From Alteraurantiacibacter buctensis (GTDB lineage Bacteria > Pseudomonadota > Alphaproteobacteria > Sphingomonadales > Sphingomonadaceae): a stretch of DNA of 64,000 nt. The stretch is taken from positions 1-64,000 of the forward strand of contig NZ_WTYV01000006.1 in NCBI RefSeq assembly GCF_009827655.1, in the 5' to 3' direction. The notes under the pieces are model-generated. The model was not told the DNA's origin. It worked only from the letters and a program-made list of their open reading frames with translations, and made no database searches. Below are positions 1 through 9,424 of the stretch, piece after piece; the stretch's first letter is position 1, and each line of letters begins with the position of its first letter. A program made the position numbers and the translations under genes.

Positions 1-672
1 TCTGCCGCGGCCCCGCGCCCGGCCAGCCGCTGGTCGGCCGATGGCTGGCTGCTGTGGCGCGACGATGCGACCACGCCGATCACGTCCGGCCAGCCCACCT
101 ATGGCCGCAGCCAGGCGGGGGCGGTGGCCCGTTATCGCCTGGCACCGGCCAGCGGCCATGCCCCGCAGGCCCACTTGCGCGTGGCGAGCGCGCTGCAGGG
201 CACGCGCGAGCGCGAGGCGGCGCTGGGCCTCTCCGCCCGCCCGCTGGCCAATGTGCCGGTGCGCGTGGCGGCGGAGCTGCGCGCCAGCGAGCGGCTGACC
301 GGCACCGGACTGCGCCCGGCTGCCTTCGCCGTGACCGAGCTTGCCCCGCAGGCCCTGCCGCTGGGTGCCAGCGCGGAAGCCTATGCCGCCGCCGGCTATG
401 TCGGCGGGCGGGCGCGCACGGCCTTTGTCGACGGGCAGTTGCGGGTGGACCGCAGCGTGGCACGGCACGAGGATTTCGACCTGCGCGCCGGGGGCGGGGC
501 CTGGGGCGGCGCGCAGCGCGGCAGCTCCCGGCTGGACGTGGGGCCCAGTGCCTCGCTCACCTTCGACCTAGGCGAGGCACGCGGGCGCGTGGCGGCCGAC
601 TATCGCATCCGCGTGGCGGGCGATGCACGCCCTGCCAGTGGCCCTGCGCTCACACTATCCGCCGGTTTTTGA
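1..672 (+). CDS. C-terminal part of a probable outer-membrane beta-barrel protein (5' end outside window)
   Basis: The frame is open from the first base of the window, so the gene begins upstream; 223 residues are visible. The visible part is rich in Ala, Arg and Gly. It shows alternating polar/hydrophobic stretches (for example AEAYAAAGYVGGRARTAFVD) and ends in phenylalanine after LTLSAG, a C-terminal aromatic signature typical of outer-membrane beta-barrels. I do not recognise a family from this fragment. It ends 55 bases before the TauE-like gene on the same strand, so they could be co-transcribed. The barrel assignment is an inference from composition and the terminal residue. Confidence 0.5.
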   Translation, partial: SAAAPRPASRWSADGWLLWRDDATTPITSGQPTYGRSQAGAVARYRLAPASGHAPQAHLRVASALQGTREREAALGLSARPLANVPVRVAAELRASERLTGTGLRPAAFAVTELAPQALPLGASAEAYAAAGYVGGRARTAFVDGQLRVDRSVARHEDFDLRAGGGAWGGAQRGSSRLDVGPSASLTFDLGEARGRVAADYRIRVAGDARPASGPALTLSAGF

Positions 673-727
673 GCTAATCCGCGCCCTTGCCTTTTCCGCT
701 CAGGCGGGATGGGTTACGCCGTGCGGC

Positions 728-1639
728 ATGGACGTGTACCTGCCCATTGCCAACCTGGCCGTGAACGGGCTGCTGATCGTGCTGCTGGGCGGCGCGACCG
801 GCATCCTGTCGGGCATTTTCGGCGTGGGCGGCGGGTTCCTGACCACCCCCTTGCTGATCTTCTATGGCATCCCGCCAACGGTGGCCGCCGCCAGCGCCGC
901 CAGCCAGGTGACCGGGGCCAGCGTGTCCGGCGTGATCGCGCAGAGCAAGCGCGGCGGGGTGGATTACCAGATGGGCGGGGTGACCGTGGCCGGCGGCCTG
1001 CTGGGCGCGCTGATCGGTGCCGGGCTGTTCAACCTGCTGAGCGCCTTTGGCCAGATCGACGTGGTGATCAATATCCTCTACGTGCTGATGCTCGGCTCGA
1101 TCGGCGGGCTGATGGCGCGCGAGGCGCTGGTCTCGCTGGGCCGCAAGGGCGATGCGCCGCGCCGGGCCACCAAGCGGCGGCACCACCCGCTGATTGCCAG
1201 CCTGCCGCTGCGCTGGCGGTTCTACCGCTCGGGCCTCTACATCAGCCCGCTGGCCCCGCTGATCCTGGGCATGGTGGTGGGCATCCTGACCATGCTGATG
1301 GGCGTGGGCGGCGGTTTCATCCTGGTGCCGGCCATGCTCTATATCCTGGGGATGAGTGCGAACGTGGTCGTCGGCACCAGCCTGTTCAACATCCTGTTCG
1401 TGACCATGCTGACCACCATGATCCACGCGCTGACCACGCAGGCGGTGGATATCGTGCTGGCCGGGCTGCTGCTGCTGGGATCTGTCTCGGGCGCGCAGAT
1501 CGGCACCCGCATAGCGCTGTCGGCCAAGCCCGAATACCTGCGCCTGGCGCTGGCGGCGATCGTGCTGCTGGTGGCGCTGCGGATGCTGATCGGCCTGGGG
1601 TTCGTGCCCGACGAGGTCTATACGGTGACGCCGTTATGA
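728..1639 (+). CDS. TauE/SafE family sulfite/organosulfonate exporter-like membrane protein
   Basis: A 303-residue polytopic inner-membrane protein of the TauE/SafE (former DUF81) family, whose members export sulfite, sulfoacetate or related anions. It shows the family's internal duplication: a glycine-rich GIFGVGGGFLTTPLL motif near residue 30 and a matching LMGVGGGFILVPAML motif near residue 190, each in a hydrophobic helix block. The two halves are separated by a basic cytoplasmic loop (GRKGDAPRRATKRRHH). I chose the ATG at 728 because the frame open further upstream would overlap the preceding gene and encodes nothing family-like. Its stop overlaps the start of the next gene (ATGA), so the two are coupled. 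The substrate is unknown. Confidence 0.85.
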   Translation: MDVYLPIANLAVNGLLIVLLGGATGILSGIFGVGGGFLTTPLLIFYGIPPTVAAASAASQVTGASVSGVIAQSKRGGVDYQMGGVTVAGGLLGALIGAGLFNLLSAFGQIDVVINILYVLMLGSIGGLMAREALVSLGRKGDAPRRATKRRHHPLIASLPLRWRFYRSGLYISPLAPLILGMVVGILTMLMGVGGGFILVPAMLYILGMSANVVVGTSLFNILFVTMLTTMIHALTTQAVDIVLAGLLLLGSVSGAQIGTRIALSAKPEYLRLALAAIVLLVALRMLIGLGFVPDEVYTVTPL

Positions 1640-2421
1640 GGGGTCTGGCGACAAGGCTGGGGCTGGCCCTTCTGGCCCTGCTGACCCTGTGGCCTGCCAC
1701 GGCGCAGGCGCAGGGGCGCGATCCCATCCTGGTGCCGGAGATCAGCCAGCACGAGGTGCAGGTGCGCCAGGGCTTCACCGGCGCGGAATTGCTGCTTTTC
1801 GGGGCGATCCTCGATCCCGATGGCAGGCGGGCGAGCGATGACTATGACATCGTGGTGATCTTGCGTGGCCCGGCCCAGGCGATCAGCGTGCGCGAGAAGC
1901 AGCGTTTCCTGGGGATCTGGATCAATGCCGAGGCGACCAGCTTCCGCTCGGTCCCCTCGTTCTTCGCCATCGCCAGTTCCGCCCCCGTGGCCGAGCTGGT
2001 GGACGAGCGAACGGCGGCGATCTACGAATTCGGCCTGCAATACCTGCAGCTCTCGCCCACCGGCGCTATCGACCCGCCGCAGTATGCCCGCTTCACGCAA
2101 GGGCTGGTGGACCTGCGCCAGCGTTCCGGCCTGTTCCAGCAGGACGAGGCGGGCGTGACGATGAGCGAGGGGGTGCTCTACCAGGCGCGCATCGCGCTGC
2201 CCTCCAACGTCACCGTGGGCCGCTATATCGCGGAAACCTTTGCCGTGCGCGACGGGCGGGTGATTGCCGCCGCCAGCACCCATGTGGAAGTGCGCAAGGA
2301 AGGGCTGGACCGCGTGGTGACCGAGCAGGCGGACGAAAATTCGTTCCTCTACGGCCTGCTGGCCGTGATGCTGTCGCTGGTCATGGGCTGGGCCGCGGGC
2401 CGCCTGTTCGCGCTGGTGTGA
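1636..2421 (+). CDS. TIGR02186 / Alph_Pro_TM family transmembrane protein
   Basis: A 261-residue protein with a cleavable-looking signal peptide (residues 1 to about 24, ending ATAQA) and one C-terminal membrane segment (about residues 239-260, VMLSLVMGWAAGRLFALV). The exported domain starts with a conserved-looking DPILVPEISQHEV stretch. This architecture matches the alphaproteobacterial Alph_Pro_TM family, usually encoded beside TauE/SafE transporters, as here with a four-base ATGA overlap. It probably acts in the periplasm as an accessory to the exporter, but no biochemical function is known to me. Family recognition comes from architecture and context. Confidence 0.8.
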   Translation: MRGLATRLGLALLALLTLWPATAQAQGRDPILVPEISQHEVQVRQGFTGAELLLFGAILDPDGRRASDDYDIVVILRGPAQAISVREKQRFLGIWINAEATSFRSVPSFFAIASSAPVAELVDERTAAIYEFGLQYLQLSPTGAIDPPQYARFTQGLVDLRQRSGLFQQDEAGVTMSEGVLYQARIALPSNVTVGRYIAETFAVRDGRVIAAASTHVEVRKEGLDRVVTEQADENSFLYGLLAVMLSLVMGWAAGRLFALV

Positions 2422-2508
2422 GGGCCGCCTTTCCCCGCTTATTGACGCGATCTTAACCTCGCCCGCCTAAGCCCGCAGCCACGCGCGACACGTGACAACA
2501 AGAGCGGA

Positions 2509-4173
2509 TTGGCCAAGCAAATGAACCAGATGGCGAGCAAGAGCTTCGTATCGGAAGGCAGCCTGTACAACGCCAGCCAGCCGATCGGCATGGTGCTGGA
2601 AATCGCCGGTTCCGGCTCGCAGATCGCGATCGACCTGGAACGGCTGGCGCAGTGCGCGGAAGATACCGATCCCTCGATCGCGCTGGCGGGCCAGGTGGGC
2701 AGCCAGATCAAGATCAAGACCAAGGACGGCTGGTTGCTGGCCAGCGTACGCAACCAGCGGCAGGACCGCCGGGGCGACGGCAATGCCGTGCTGGCCAACA
2801 TCGACTTCATGGGCGAGGGGCAGGAAGAGCGGCTGACCGGTAAGATCCACGGTTTCCGCCGCGGCGTCACCCGTTATCCCATCCCGGGCGCGCTGGTCTA
2901 TCCCGCCACCACCGATGACCTGCGGCAGATCTATGCCAGCGACGGGCGCAGCGCGATCCAGGTGGGCACGGTCTATCCCACCACCGAGATCCGCGCCGGC
3001 ATCTACATCGATGCCTTCCTGGGCAAGCATTTCGCGCTGCTTGGCTCCACCGGCACCGGCAAGTCGACCAGCGCGGCCCTGCTGCTGCACCGCATCTGCC
3101 AGGCAGCCCCGCAGGGCCATATCGTGATGATCGACCCGCACGGCGAATATTCCGCCGCGTTCCGCAATACCGGCACCATCTTTGACGTGTCGAACCTGCA
3201 GATGCCCTACTGGCTGATGAACTTCGAGGAGCACTGCGAGGTGCTGCTGCGGTCCACCGGCAACGACCTGCAGGAAGACAAGGACATCCTGGCCAAGTGC
3301 CTGCTGGCCGCGCGCTACAAGAACCGGCTGGCGCAGACGATGGGCAAGATCACCGTCGACAGCCCCATCCCCTATCTCATCTCCGACCTGACCAACATGC
3401 TGCAGGACGAGATGGGCAAGCTGGACAAGGCCACCACCAGCGCGCCCTATATGCGGATCAAGACCAAGATCGACGAACTGAAGGCCGATCCGCGCTACCA
3501 GTTCATGTTCTCCGGCATGCTGGTGGGCGATACCATGGCCACTTTCATCAGCCGCATCTTCCGCATGCCGGGCGATGGCAAGCCGATCTCCATCATCGAC
3601 GTGTCGGGCGTACCGTCGGACATCACGTCGACCGTGGTTGCCGTGCTCAGCCGCATGGTGTTCGACTTCGCCATCTGGGGCCGCAACGAGAAGACCCGGC
3701 CGATCCTGCTGGTGTGCGAGGAAGCCCACCGCTACGTGCCCAACGAGAAGAACGCCGATGGCTCGTCCGTGGGCCGCATCCTCAGCCGCATCGCCAAGGA
3801 AGGGCGCAAGTACGGCATTTCGCTGGGCCTGATCACCCAGCGGCCAAGCGACCTGGCCGAAGGCGTGCTGTCGCAGTGCGGCACGATCATCTCGATGCGC
3901 CTCAACAACGATCGCGACCAGGCCTTCGTGAAGGCCGCCATGCCCGAAGGCGCGCGCGGCTTCCTCGATTCGATCCCCGCGCTGCGCAACCGCGAATGCA
4001 TCATCTGCGGCGAGGGCGTGTCGATCCCGATCCGCGTGGCGTTCGACAACCTGGAAGAAGCGAAGCGCCCCGCTTCGGAAGACCCCAGCTTCGTCGACCT
4101 GTGGAGCGAGTGCGGCGGCGAGGAAGAGCAGGTGGAACGCGTGGTCCAGCGCTGGCGCAGCCAGGGAAGCTGA
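2509..4173 (+). CDS. HerA-type ATPase (helicase HerA central domain, DUF87)
   Basis: A 554-residue P-loop ATPase of the HerA/FtsK superfamily. The N-terminal 150 residues resemble a HAS-barrel. The Walker A motif GSTGTGKST lies near residue 180, MIDPHGEY follows near residue 210, the Walker B motif LLVCEEAHR is near residue 400 and ITQRP follows near residue 445. HerA proteins form hexamers that translocate DNA, classically with the nuclease NurA in end resection. No NurA or other repair gene is beside it, so the role is open. The start is either TTG at 2509 or ATG at 2521; both give a complete domain and neither has a convincing ribosome-binding site. It appears to be monocistronic. Confidence 0.85.
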   Translation: MAKQMNQMASKSFVSEGSLYNASQPIGMVLEIAGSGSQIAIDLERLAQCAEDTDPSIALAGQVGSQIKIKTKDGWLLASVRNQRQDRRGDGNAVLANIDFMGEGQEERLTGKIHGFRRGVTRYPIPGALVYPATTDDLRQIYASDGRSAIQVGTVYPTTEIRAGIYIDAFLGKHFALLGSTGTGKSTSAALLLHRICQAAPQGHIVMIDPHGEYSAAFRNTGTIFDVSNLQMPYWLMNFEEHCEVLLRSTGNDLQEDKDILAKCLLAARYKNRLAQTMGKITVDSPIPYLISDLTNMLQDEMGKLDKATTSAPYMRIKTKIDELKADPRYQFMFSGMLVGDTMATFISRIFRMPGDGKPISIIDVSGVPSDITSTVVAVLSRMVFDFAIWGRNEKTRPILLVCEEAHRYVPNEKNADGSSVGRILSRIAKEGRKYGISLGLITQRPSDLAEGVLSQCGTIISMRLNNDRDQAFVKAAMPEGARGFLDSIPALRNRECIICGEGVSIPIRVAFDNLEEAKRPASEDPSFVDLWSECGGEEEQVERVVQRWRSQGS

Positions 4174-4214
4174 TTTGCTTTCCGCCCGCCCATCCGGGCG
4201 TGCGGTCCTCGCTA

Positions 4215-4237
4215 TGCGGGCAGGCAAGCTGCCCGCA
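4215..4237 (+). terminator. Hairpin between convergent herA-like and MATE genes
   Basis: A perfect inverted repeat with a 9-base stem (TGCGGGCAG / CTGCCCGCA) and a 5-base loop lies in the 126-base gap between two convergent genes. It is placed to stop transcription from both sides, but no T-tract follows on either strand, so it is at best a weak intrinsic terminator. Nothing else was recognised in the gap. Confidence 0.4.
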
Positions 4238-4299
4238 GGTGCCGCGCAACGAAGTGGAGCGAATAGCACCAAGGACGAGCGCGCGGATGGGCGCTCGCC

Positions 4300-5784
4300 T
4301 CAGAGATCAGGCTGGAACCGGCCGGCCGGCTGCCCGTCCGCGTGGGCCTGCTCCATCGCTTCCTCCGGCGTTTCCGCCTGCCCGCCGCCCAGCCAGTCGG
4401 TATAGCGATAGGCCCACCAGGCCAGCAGCAGCGCAGCCGCCGCCGAGACCGGGAAGCTCCACCAGATCGCATCGGCCCCCAGCCAACCATAGGTGGCATA
4501 GTAGAATCCCAGGCGCACGGGGTAGAGTGATACGGCCAGGATCAGCAGCGGCATCCACACCGCGCCCGCCGCGCGCATCACCGCGGTCAGCACCATCATC
4601 ACGCCGAAGATGATGAAGTTCCATCCGGCCAGCATCTGGATGTGCCGCGCCATGTCCACCGCCGGGCTGTCAGGCCCCAGGAACAGCACCAGCGCCGGCC
4701 GGTCGAAGGCCAGCAGCAGGCCGGTGATCGCGCCGGTCATCAGGAAATTCACCCACACCCCGGCGCGGGTCAGCTGGCCCAGCCCGTCCCACTTCTTCGC
4801 GCCGATATACTGCGCGGCAATGGCGGAAACCGCCCCGCCGATGGCCATGGCCGGCATCTGGATATAAGTGAACAGCTGCATGGCCGCGCCATAGGCGGCG
4901 GTCATCAGCGTGCCCTCGCGGTTGACCAGCCCCACCACGATGATGCCCGACGCGCTCATGATCAGCATCTGCGCGCCCATCGGCACACCCTTGCTGACGA
5001 TATAGCCCAGCTCCTCGCGCACGGGCTTGAGGTAGGCCAGCTCGGCCCCCCGCAGGCGCAGCGGCAGGTCCCTGGCATAAATATAGGCCAGCATGCCGAA
5101 GAAGCTGACCACGTTGGCGATCACCGTGGCCAGCGCCGATCCGGTGATGCCCAGCGCGGGAATGGGGCCATAGCCGGCGATCAGCACGGGGTTCAGGCCC
5201 ACGTCCAGCACCACGGTGACGATCATGAAGATCAGCGGGGTGCGCGCATCGCCCGCGCCGCGCAGGCTCATGGACAGCATCACACCCACCATGCCCAGCG
5301 GCATCGAGACGAACAGCATCCTGAGGTAATCCAGCGCGAGGCGATAGACGTCGTCCGGCGTCCCCAGCAGCCGCAGCAGGGCGGGGGTGGCGATAAAGCC
5401 GATCACCGCGATCACCACCATCAGCGCAAAGCAGAAACCCACCGCCGTGCCCATCGTGCGCCGCGCGCCATCAAGGTCCCGCGCGCCGAACCGCTGGCCG
5501 ATCTTGACCGTGCCGGCCATGCCGAAGCCGAACACGGCGCTGGCCATCAGGAACATGATGATATTGGCATTGGCCGTGGCGGCCAGCGCTTCCTCGCCGA
5601 TCAGGCGGCCCACCCAGATCGAATTGATCGTGCCGTTCAATGACTGGAGCACGTTGGCCAGTAGCGTGGGCACGCTGAACAGGAGCAGCGTGGGCATGAT
5701 CGGCCCCTGCGTCAGGTCACCCTTGAACGGGCCGCGCTTTGGAGGAGCCTTTGTGGACGTCTCTGGGGCCGTTTCGCCAGTCAT
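4300..5784 (-). CDS. MATE family efflux transporter
   Basis: A 494-residue inner-membrane protein with about twelve hydrophobic segments, the size and layout of multidrug and toxin extrusion (MATE) exporters driven by sodium or proton gradients. The first half has MPTLLLFSVPTLLANVLQSL followed by NGTINSIWVGRLIGEEALAA, the usual MATE opening. A second, related half follows, as expected for the two-lobed fold. N- and C-terminal tails are hydrophilic. The ATG overlaps the stop of queE (four bases), placing it third in the valS-queE-MATE unit. Substrate cannot be predicted from sequence. Confidence 0.9.
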   Translation of the reverse strand: MTGETAPETSTKAPPKRGPFKGDLTQGPIMPTLLLFSVPTLLANVLQSLNGTINSIWVGRLIGEEALAATANANIIMFLMASAVFGFGMAGTVKIGQRFGARDLDGARRTMGTAVGFCFALMVVIAVIGFIATPALLRLLGTPDDVYRLALDYLRMLFVSMPLGMVGVMLSMSLRGAGDARTPLIFMIVTVVLDVGLNPVLIAGYGPIPALGITGSALATVIANVVSFFGMLAYIYARDLPLRLRGAELAYLKPVREELGYIVSKGVPMGAQMLIMSASGIIVVGLVNREGTLMTAAYGAAMQLFTYIQMPAMAIGGAVSAIAAQYIGAKKWDGLGQLTRAGVWVNFLMTGAITGLLLAFDRPALVLFLGPDSPAVDMARHIQMLAGWNFIIFGVMMVLTAVMRAAGAVWMPLLILAVSLYPVRLGFYYATYGWLGADAIWWSFPVSAAAALLLAWWAYRYTDWLGGGQAETPEEAMEQAHADGQPAGRFQPDL

Positions 5785-6515
5785 GTACCGCGCGTGTCCC
5801 CATATAGGTGAATATGCAGCCGGTCGCTTAGCCGGAAACCGTGCTCAAGGCATAGGGGGGCCAGCCACTTTTCCTTAGAGTGCAAAGTATCGCTGTCGGT
5901 TCCCTCGGCCATCAGGAACACGCGGGCGGGATCGAAGGAATGGGTGCGGGCGAGGGCCAGCACTTCGGCCACGTCCTGCGGCTGGCCGATCACGAACTTC
6001 AGGAAGGCCCGCGGATCGGCGGCCCAGCGGTCCAGCAGGCGGGGGACCAGCGCCAGATCGGCCGGATTGCCGCTGTGGGCCAGCTTGGGGCTGACGTTGT
6101 ACTGGTGGACCAGTGCATCCACCCGGGCGGGCGGCTCCACCGTGCCGTTGGTCTCGATCTCGATAGCCATGTCCGGCAGCAGGGCCACCAGATCGGCCAG
6201 CTTGCCCCTCTGCAACAGCGGCTCGCCCCCGGTGATGACGAGCCGGTTCTGGCCAAGGGCAAGGATGCGCCGGGCCACTTCAGCCACCGGCAGAGTGACC
6301 TGGTTGGCCTTGCGGTCAAAGGTTTCGCCGCCCCGGTGCGGGCGATTGTCGCCAGTAAAGTGCCAGGTGTAGGGCGTGTCGCACCAGCGGCACGCCAGGT
6401 TGCAGCGCGACAGGCGCATGAAAGCCACCGGCCGGCCCTGCGACGGACCTTCGCCCTGCAGGCTGGCGAACACTTCCGGCCCGCCGCTATCGTCTGTGGC
6501 GAGGGTGAGGGTCAC
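5781..6515 (-). CDS. queE: 7-carboxy-7-deazaguanine synthase (radical SAM)
   Basis: A 244-residue radical SAM enzyme that converts 6-carboxy-5,6,7,8-tetrahydropterin to 7-carboxy-7-deazaguanine in queuosine and other 7-deazaguanine synthesis. The FeS-binding CX3CX2C motif is Cys38, Cys42 and Cys45 (CNLACRWC), followed by DTPYTWHF and a glycine-rich ITGGEPLLQ segment, all typical of QueE. The start is GTG, one base after the valS stop, so translation is probably coupled to valS. The downstream MATE gene overlaps it by four bases. No other queuosine genes are in the window. Confidence 0.93.
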   Translation of the reverse strand: MTLTLATDDSGGPEVFASLQGEGPSQGRPVAFMRLSRCNLACRWCDTPYTWHFTGDNRPHRGGETFDRKANQVTLPVAEVARRILALGQNRLVITGGEPLLQRGKLADLVALLPDMAIEIETNGTVEPPARVDALVHQYNVSPKLAHSGNPADLALVPRLLDRWAADPRAFLKFVIGQPQDVAEVLALARTHSFDPARVFLMAEGTDSDTLHSKEKWLAPLCLEHGFRLSDRLHIHLYGDTRGT

Positions 6516-6516
6516 C

Positions 6517-9324
6517 TCACCCCAGCCGCGCCAGCGCCGCCGTCAACCGCTCGACTTCCGCCGCGTGGTGAGCGTGATCGGCGCGAGCCTTGTCGACCGC
6601 TTCGGGCTTGGCCTTTTCGACGAAGGCGGCGTTGTTCAGGCGGCCTTCGAGCGATTTTGCCTCCTTGGCTGACACTTCCAGCGCCTTCTGCAACCGCGCC
6701 TTCTCGGCGGCGATGTCGATCACGCCTTCCAGCGGCACCACGAAGGTATCGCCGCCGGCCGTTACCTGCATGGCCGCCCCGGCGGGAGCCTCGCCCATGG
6801 TGATGGGGGAGAGGCGCGCCAGCCGTTCGATCGCCGCGCCGCTGCTGGCGATCACCCGCGCGCCCAGAGGAGAGGGGCTGGCGCAGAAGACCGGCAGCTT
6901 CTCGCCCGGGGAAATCCCCAGTTCGTTGCGCGCGGCGCGGGTGGCGGTGGTCAGCGCGATCAGCCAGTCGATCGCATCCGTCGCCTCCTTGCTCACCTGC
7001 GCCTGCGGATCGACCCACGATCCCACGATCAGGTCATGCGGATGGCCGCGTGAATGCCACAGCTCTTCGGTGATGAAGGGCATGAAGGGGTGCAGCATCA
7101 CCAGGATCTGGTCCAGCGCCCAGCCGGCCACGGCGCGGGTTTCCTGCGCCTCGTACGCGCTGGCATCGCCTTGCAGCACCGGCTTGATCAGTTCCAGGTA
7201 CCAGTCGCAGAACTGGTCCCACACGAAGTGGTACACGGCATTGGCGGCGGCATCGAAACGCAGGTCGGCCAGCGCCTTGTCCAGCGCCTGCGCGGTCTGT
7301 GCCAGTTCGCCGATGATCCACTGGTTGGCAGCAAGGGTGGCCTTGGGGGCGGCCACGTGGCGCGACAGGCCGATGCCGTTGGCCTGGCAGAAGCGCGCCG
7401 CGTTCCACAGCTTGGTGGCGAAGTTGCGATAGCCCTCCACCCGCTTCTCATCCATCTTGATGTCGCGGCCCTGGCTTTCCATCGCCGCCATGAAGAAGCG
7501 CAGCGCATCGGCCCCGTACCTGTCGATCAGGCCCAGCGGATCGACCACGTTGCCCTTGGACTTGGACATCTTCTGCCCGTCCGGCGCGCGCACCAGCCCG
7601 TGCAGGTAAAGGCGCGGCCAGGGGTTCTGCCCTGTCATCGCCTGGCCCATCATCATCATCCGCGCATCCCAGAAGAACAGGATGTCGAACCCGGAAACGA
7701 GCAGGTTGTTGGGATAGTGCTTGGCCAGCAGGTCGGTGTTGTCCGGCCAGCCCAGCGTGGCGAAGGGCCACAGGGCGGAGGAGAACCAGGTGTCGAGCAC
7801 GTCCTCGTCACGGTAGAGCGCATACTGGCCGCGCATGTCAGTCTTGGTCATGCGCTTCTCAAGCGCACCCAGAGAGTCACACATGACGACAACTGTGCCA
7901 GGTTTCGCGACCTGGTGTGACGCTTCCATCTCATTCTCGGCGACGACTACGCCGAGCTGGCTCAGCGTGCCATCCGCTTCGACCCGCACGTGATACCAAG
8001 CCGGAATCCGGTGCCCCCACCACAACTGGCGGCTCACACACCACGGCTGGATGTTTTCCATCCAGTTGAAGAAAGTCTTCTCCCAGGTCTTGGGCACGAT
8101 CTCCACCGCGCCGCTGCGCACGGCTTCCAGCGGAGCCTGTGCCAACGCGGCGGCGTTGACATACCACTGGTCGGTCAGCCACGGCTCGATCACCACGCCG
8201 CCCCGGTCGCCATAGGGGGTCTGGATCGTGCGGGGCTCGGCATCGTGCTCCACCCGCTCGCCGTCCTTTTCCACCACGTGCGGGATCAGGTGGCCGCTGG
8301 CCTTCAGCTCAGCCACCACGGCGGCGCGGGCATCGAAGCGGTCCAGCCCCACGAAGCGGTCGGGGATCAACCCGTCCGCCGTCTGGCACACGGAGGCATC
8401 GGCATCGAGCATGTTGAGCATGTCGGCGGCAGCGATCCCGGCGCGGCGGCCCACCTCGAAGTCGTTGAAATCGTGGCCCGGGGTGATCTTCACCGCGCCG
8501 CTGCCCAGTTCGGGATCGGCATGCTCGTCCGCCACGATGGGGATGCGGCGGCCGGTGATCGGCAGCACCACGTACTTGCCGATGACCGACTGGTAGCGCT
8601 GGTCTTCCGGGTTCACCGCCACGGCCATGTCGGCCAGCATGGTCTCGGGCCGCGTGGTGGCGACCTCGATATAGTCCTGCCCGTTATCGAGCGTCACGCC
8701 ATCGGCCAGCGGATATCGGAAGTGCCAGAAGTGGCCCTTCACCTCGCGGGTTTCCACCTCAAGGTCGGAAATCGCGGTCTTCAGCTTGGGGTCCCAGTTC
8801 ACCAGCCGCTTGTCGCGGTAGATCAGGCCCTTGTTGTAGAGGTCCACGAACACCTTCAGCACGGCGCGGGTGAAGTGCGGGTCCATAGTGAACTGTTCGC
8901 GGCTCCAGTCCATCGAACAGCCCAGGCGGCGCAGCTGGCGGGTGATCTGGCCGCCGCTCTCTTCCTTCCATTCCCACACCTTGGCCACGAAATCCTCGCG
9001 GCTGTAGTTGGTGCGCTTGTCCTGCTTCGCCTCAAGCTGGCGTTCCACCACCATTTGCGTGGCGATGCCGGCATGGTCGGTGCCCACCACCCACAGGGCA
9101 TCTTTGCCCCGCAGCCGCTCGTACCGGATCACAATGTCCTGCAAAGTGTTGTCCAGCGCATGACCGATATGCAGCGATCCCGTCACGTTGGGCGGCGGGT
9201 TGACGATGGTGAAGGGTTCGGCATCCGGGCGGTGGGGGCGGAAACAGCCGTTGGCTTCCCAGTGGGCATACCATTTCGCCTCGATGGCGGCGGGGTCGAA
9301 GGTCTTGTCAAGTTCGCGTGTCAT
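6517..9324 (-). CDS. valS: Valine--tRNA ligase
   Basis: A 935-residue class I aminoacyl-tRNA synthetase that charges tRNA-Val in the cytoplasm. Hallmarks in order: [18 protein letters not shown] with the HIGH motif near residue 45, the editing (CP1) domain with a [10 protein letters not shown] motif, the KMSKSKGNV loop in the last third, the anticodon-binding [14 protein letters not shown] segment, and a C-terminal coiled coil ending in [12 protein letters not shown] start it at the ATG at 9324; the frame is open 13 codons further but that stretch is not ValRS-like. It heads a minus-strand unit with queE and a MATE exporter, and is divergent from the mla operon. Confidence 0.97.
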   Translation of the reverse strand: MTRELDKTFDPAAIEAKWYAHWEANGCFRPHRPDAEPFTIVNPPPNVTGSLHIGHALDNTLQDIVIRYERLRGKDALWVVGTDHAGIATQMVVERQLEAKQDKRTNYSREDFVAKVWEWKEESGGQITRQLRRLGCSMDWSREQFTMDPHFTRAVLKVFVDLYNKGLIYRDKRLVNWDPKLKTAISDLEVETREVKGHFWHFRYPLADGVTLDNGQDYIEVATTRPETMLADMAVAVNPEDQRYQSVIGKYVVLPITGRRIPIVADEHADPELGSGAVKITPGHDFNDFEVGRRAGIAAADMLNMLDADASVCQTADGLIPDRFVGLDRFDARAAVVAELKASGHLIPHVVEKDGERVEHDAEPRTIQTPYGDRGGVVIEPWLTDQWYVNAAALAQAPLEAVRSGAVEIVPKTWEKTFFNWMENIQPWCVSRQLWWGHRIPAWYHVRVEADGTLSQLGVVVAENEMEASHQVAKPGTVVVMCDSLGALEKRMTKTDMRGQYALYRDEDVLDTWFSSALWPFATLGWPDNTDLLAKHYPNNLLVSGFDILFFWDARMMMMGQAMTGQNPWPRLYLHGLVRAPDGQKMSKSKGNVVDPLGLIDRYGADALRFFMAAMESQGRDIKMDEKRVEGYRNFATKLWNAARFCQANGIGLSRHVAAPKATLAANQWIIGELAQTAQALDKALADLRFDAAANAVYHFVWDQFCDWYLELIKPVLQGDASAYEAQETRAVAGWALDQILVMLHPFMPFITEELWHSRGHPHDLIVGSWVDPQAQVSKEATDAIDWLIALTTATRAARNELGISPGEKLPVFCASPSPLGARVIASSGAAIERLARLSPITMGEAPAGAAMQVTAGGDTFVVPLEGVIDIAAEKARLQKALEVSAKEAKSLEGRLNNAAFVEKAKPEAVDKARADHAHHAAEVERLTAALARLG

Positions 9325-9424
9325 GGCAGCGCGGCCTTTGCCAGCGGGGCGGGGCGAGGGCAAGGAGCCATCGAAATGTCCTGCCTTGCCGCGGCCTTAG
9401 TTTGCCAGCATACCGCAGCCAGTC

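Noticed and set aside
623-727. TauE/SafE gene starting at 623
   Set aside because: This would overlap the previous gene by 50 bases and add a hydrophilic stretch; ATG 728 leads straight into the first membrane helix.
2467-4272. Long open frame antisense to the HerA-type gene
   Set aside because: No start signal or domain; Ala/Gln/His-rich shadow translation.
7840-7990. Possible insertion or riboswitch within valS (lower-GC stretch)
   Set aside because: The reading frame continues unbroken and the residues form a plausible loop between the editing domain and the catalytic core; nothing RNA-like beyond weak pairing.
9325-9363. Extended N-terminus of valS from an upstream start
   Set aside because: Thirteen extra residues not seen in valyl-tRNA synthetases; ATG 9324 gives the standard N-terminus.
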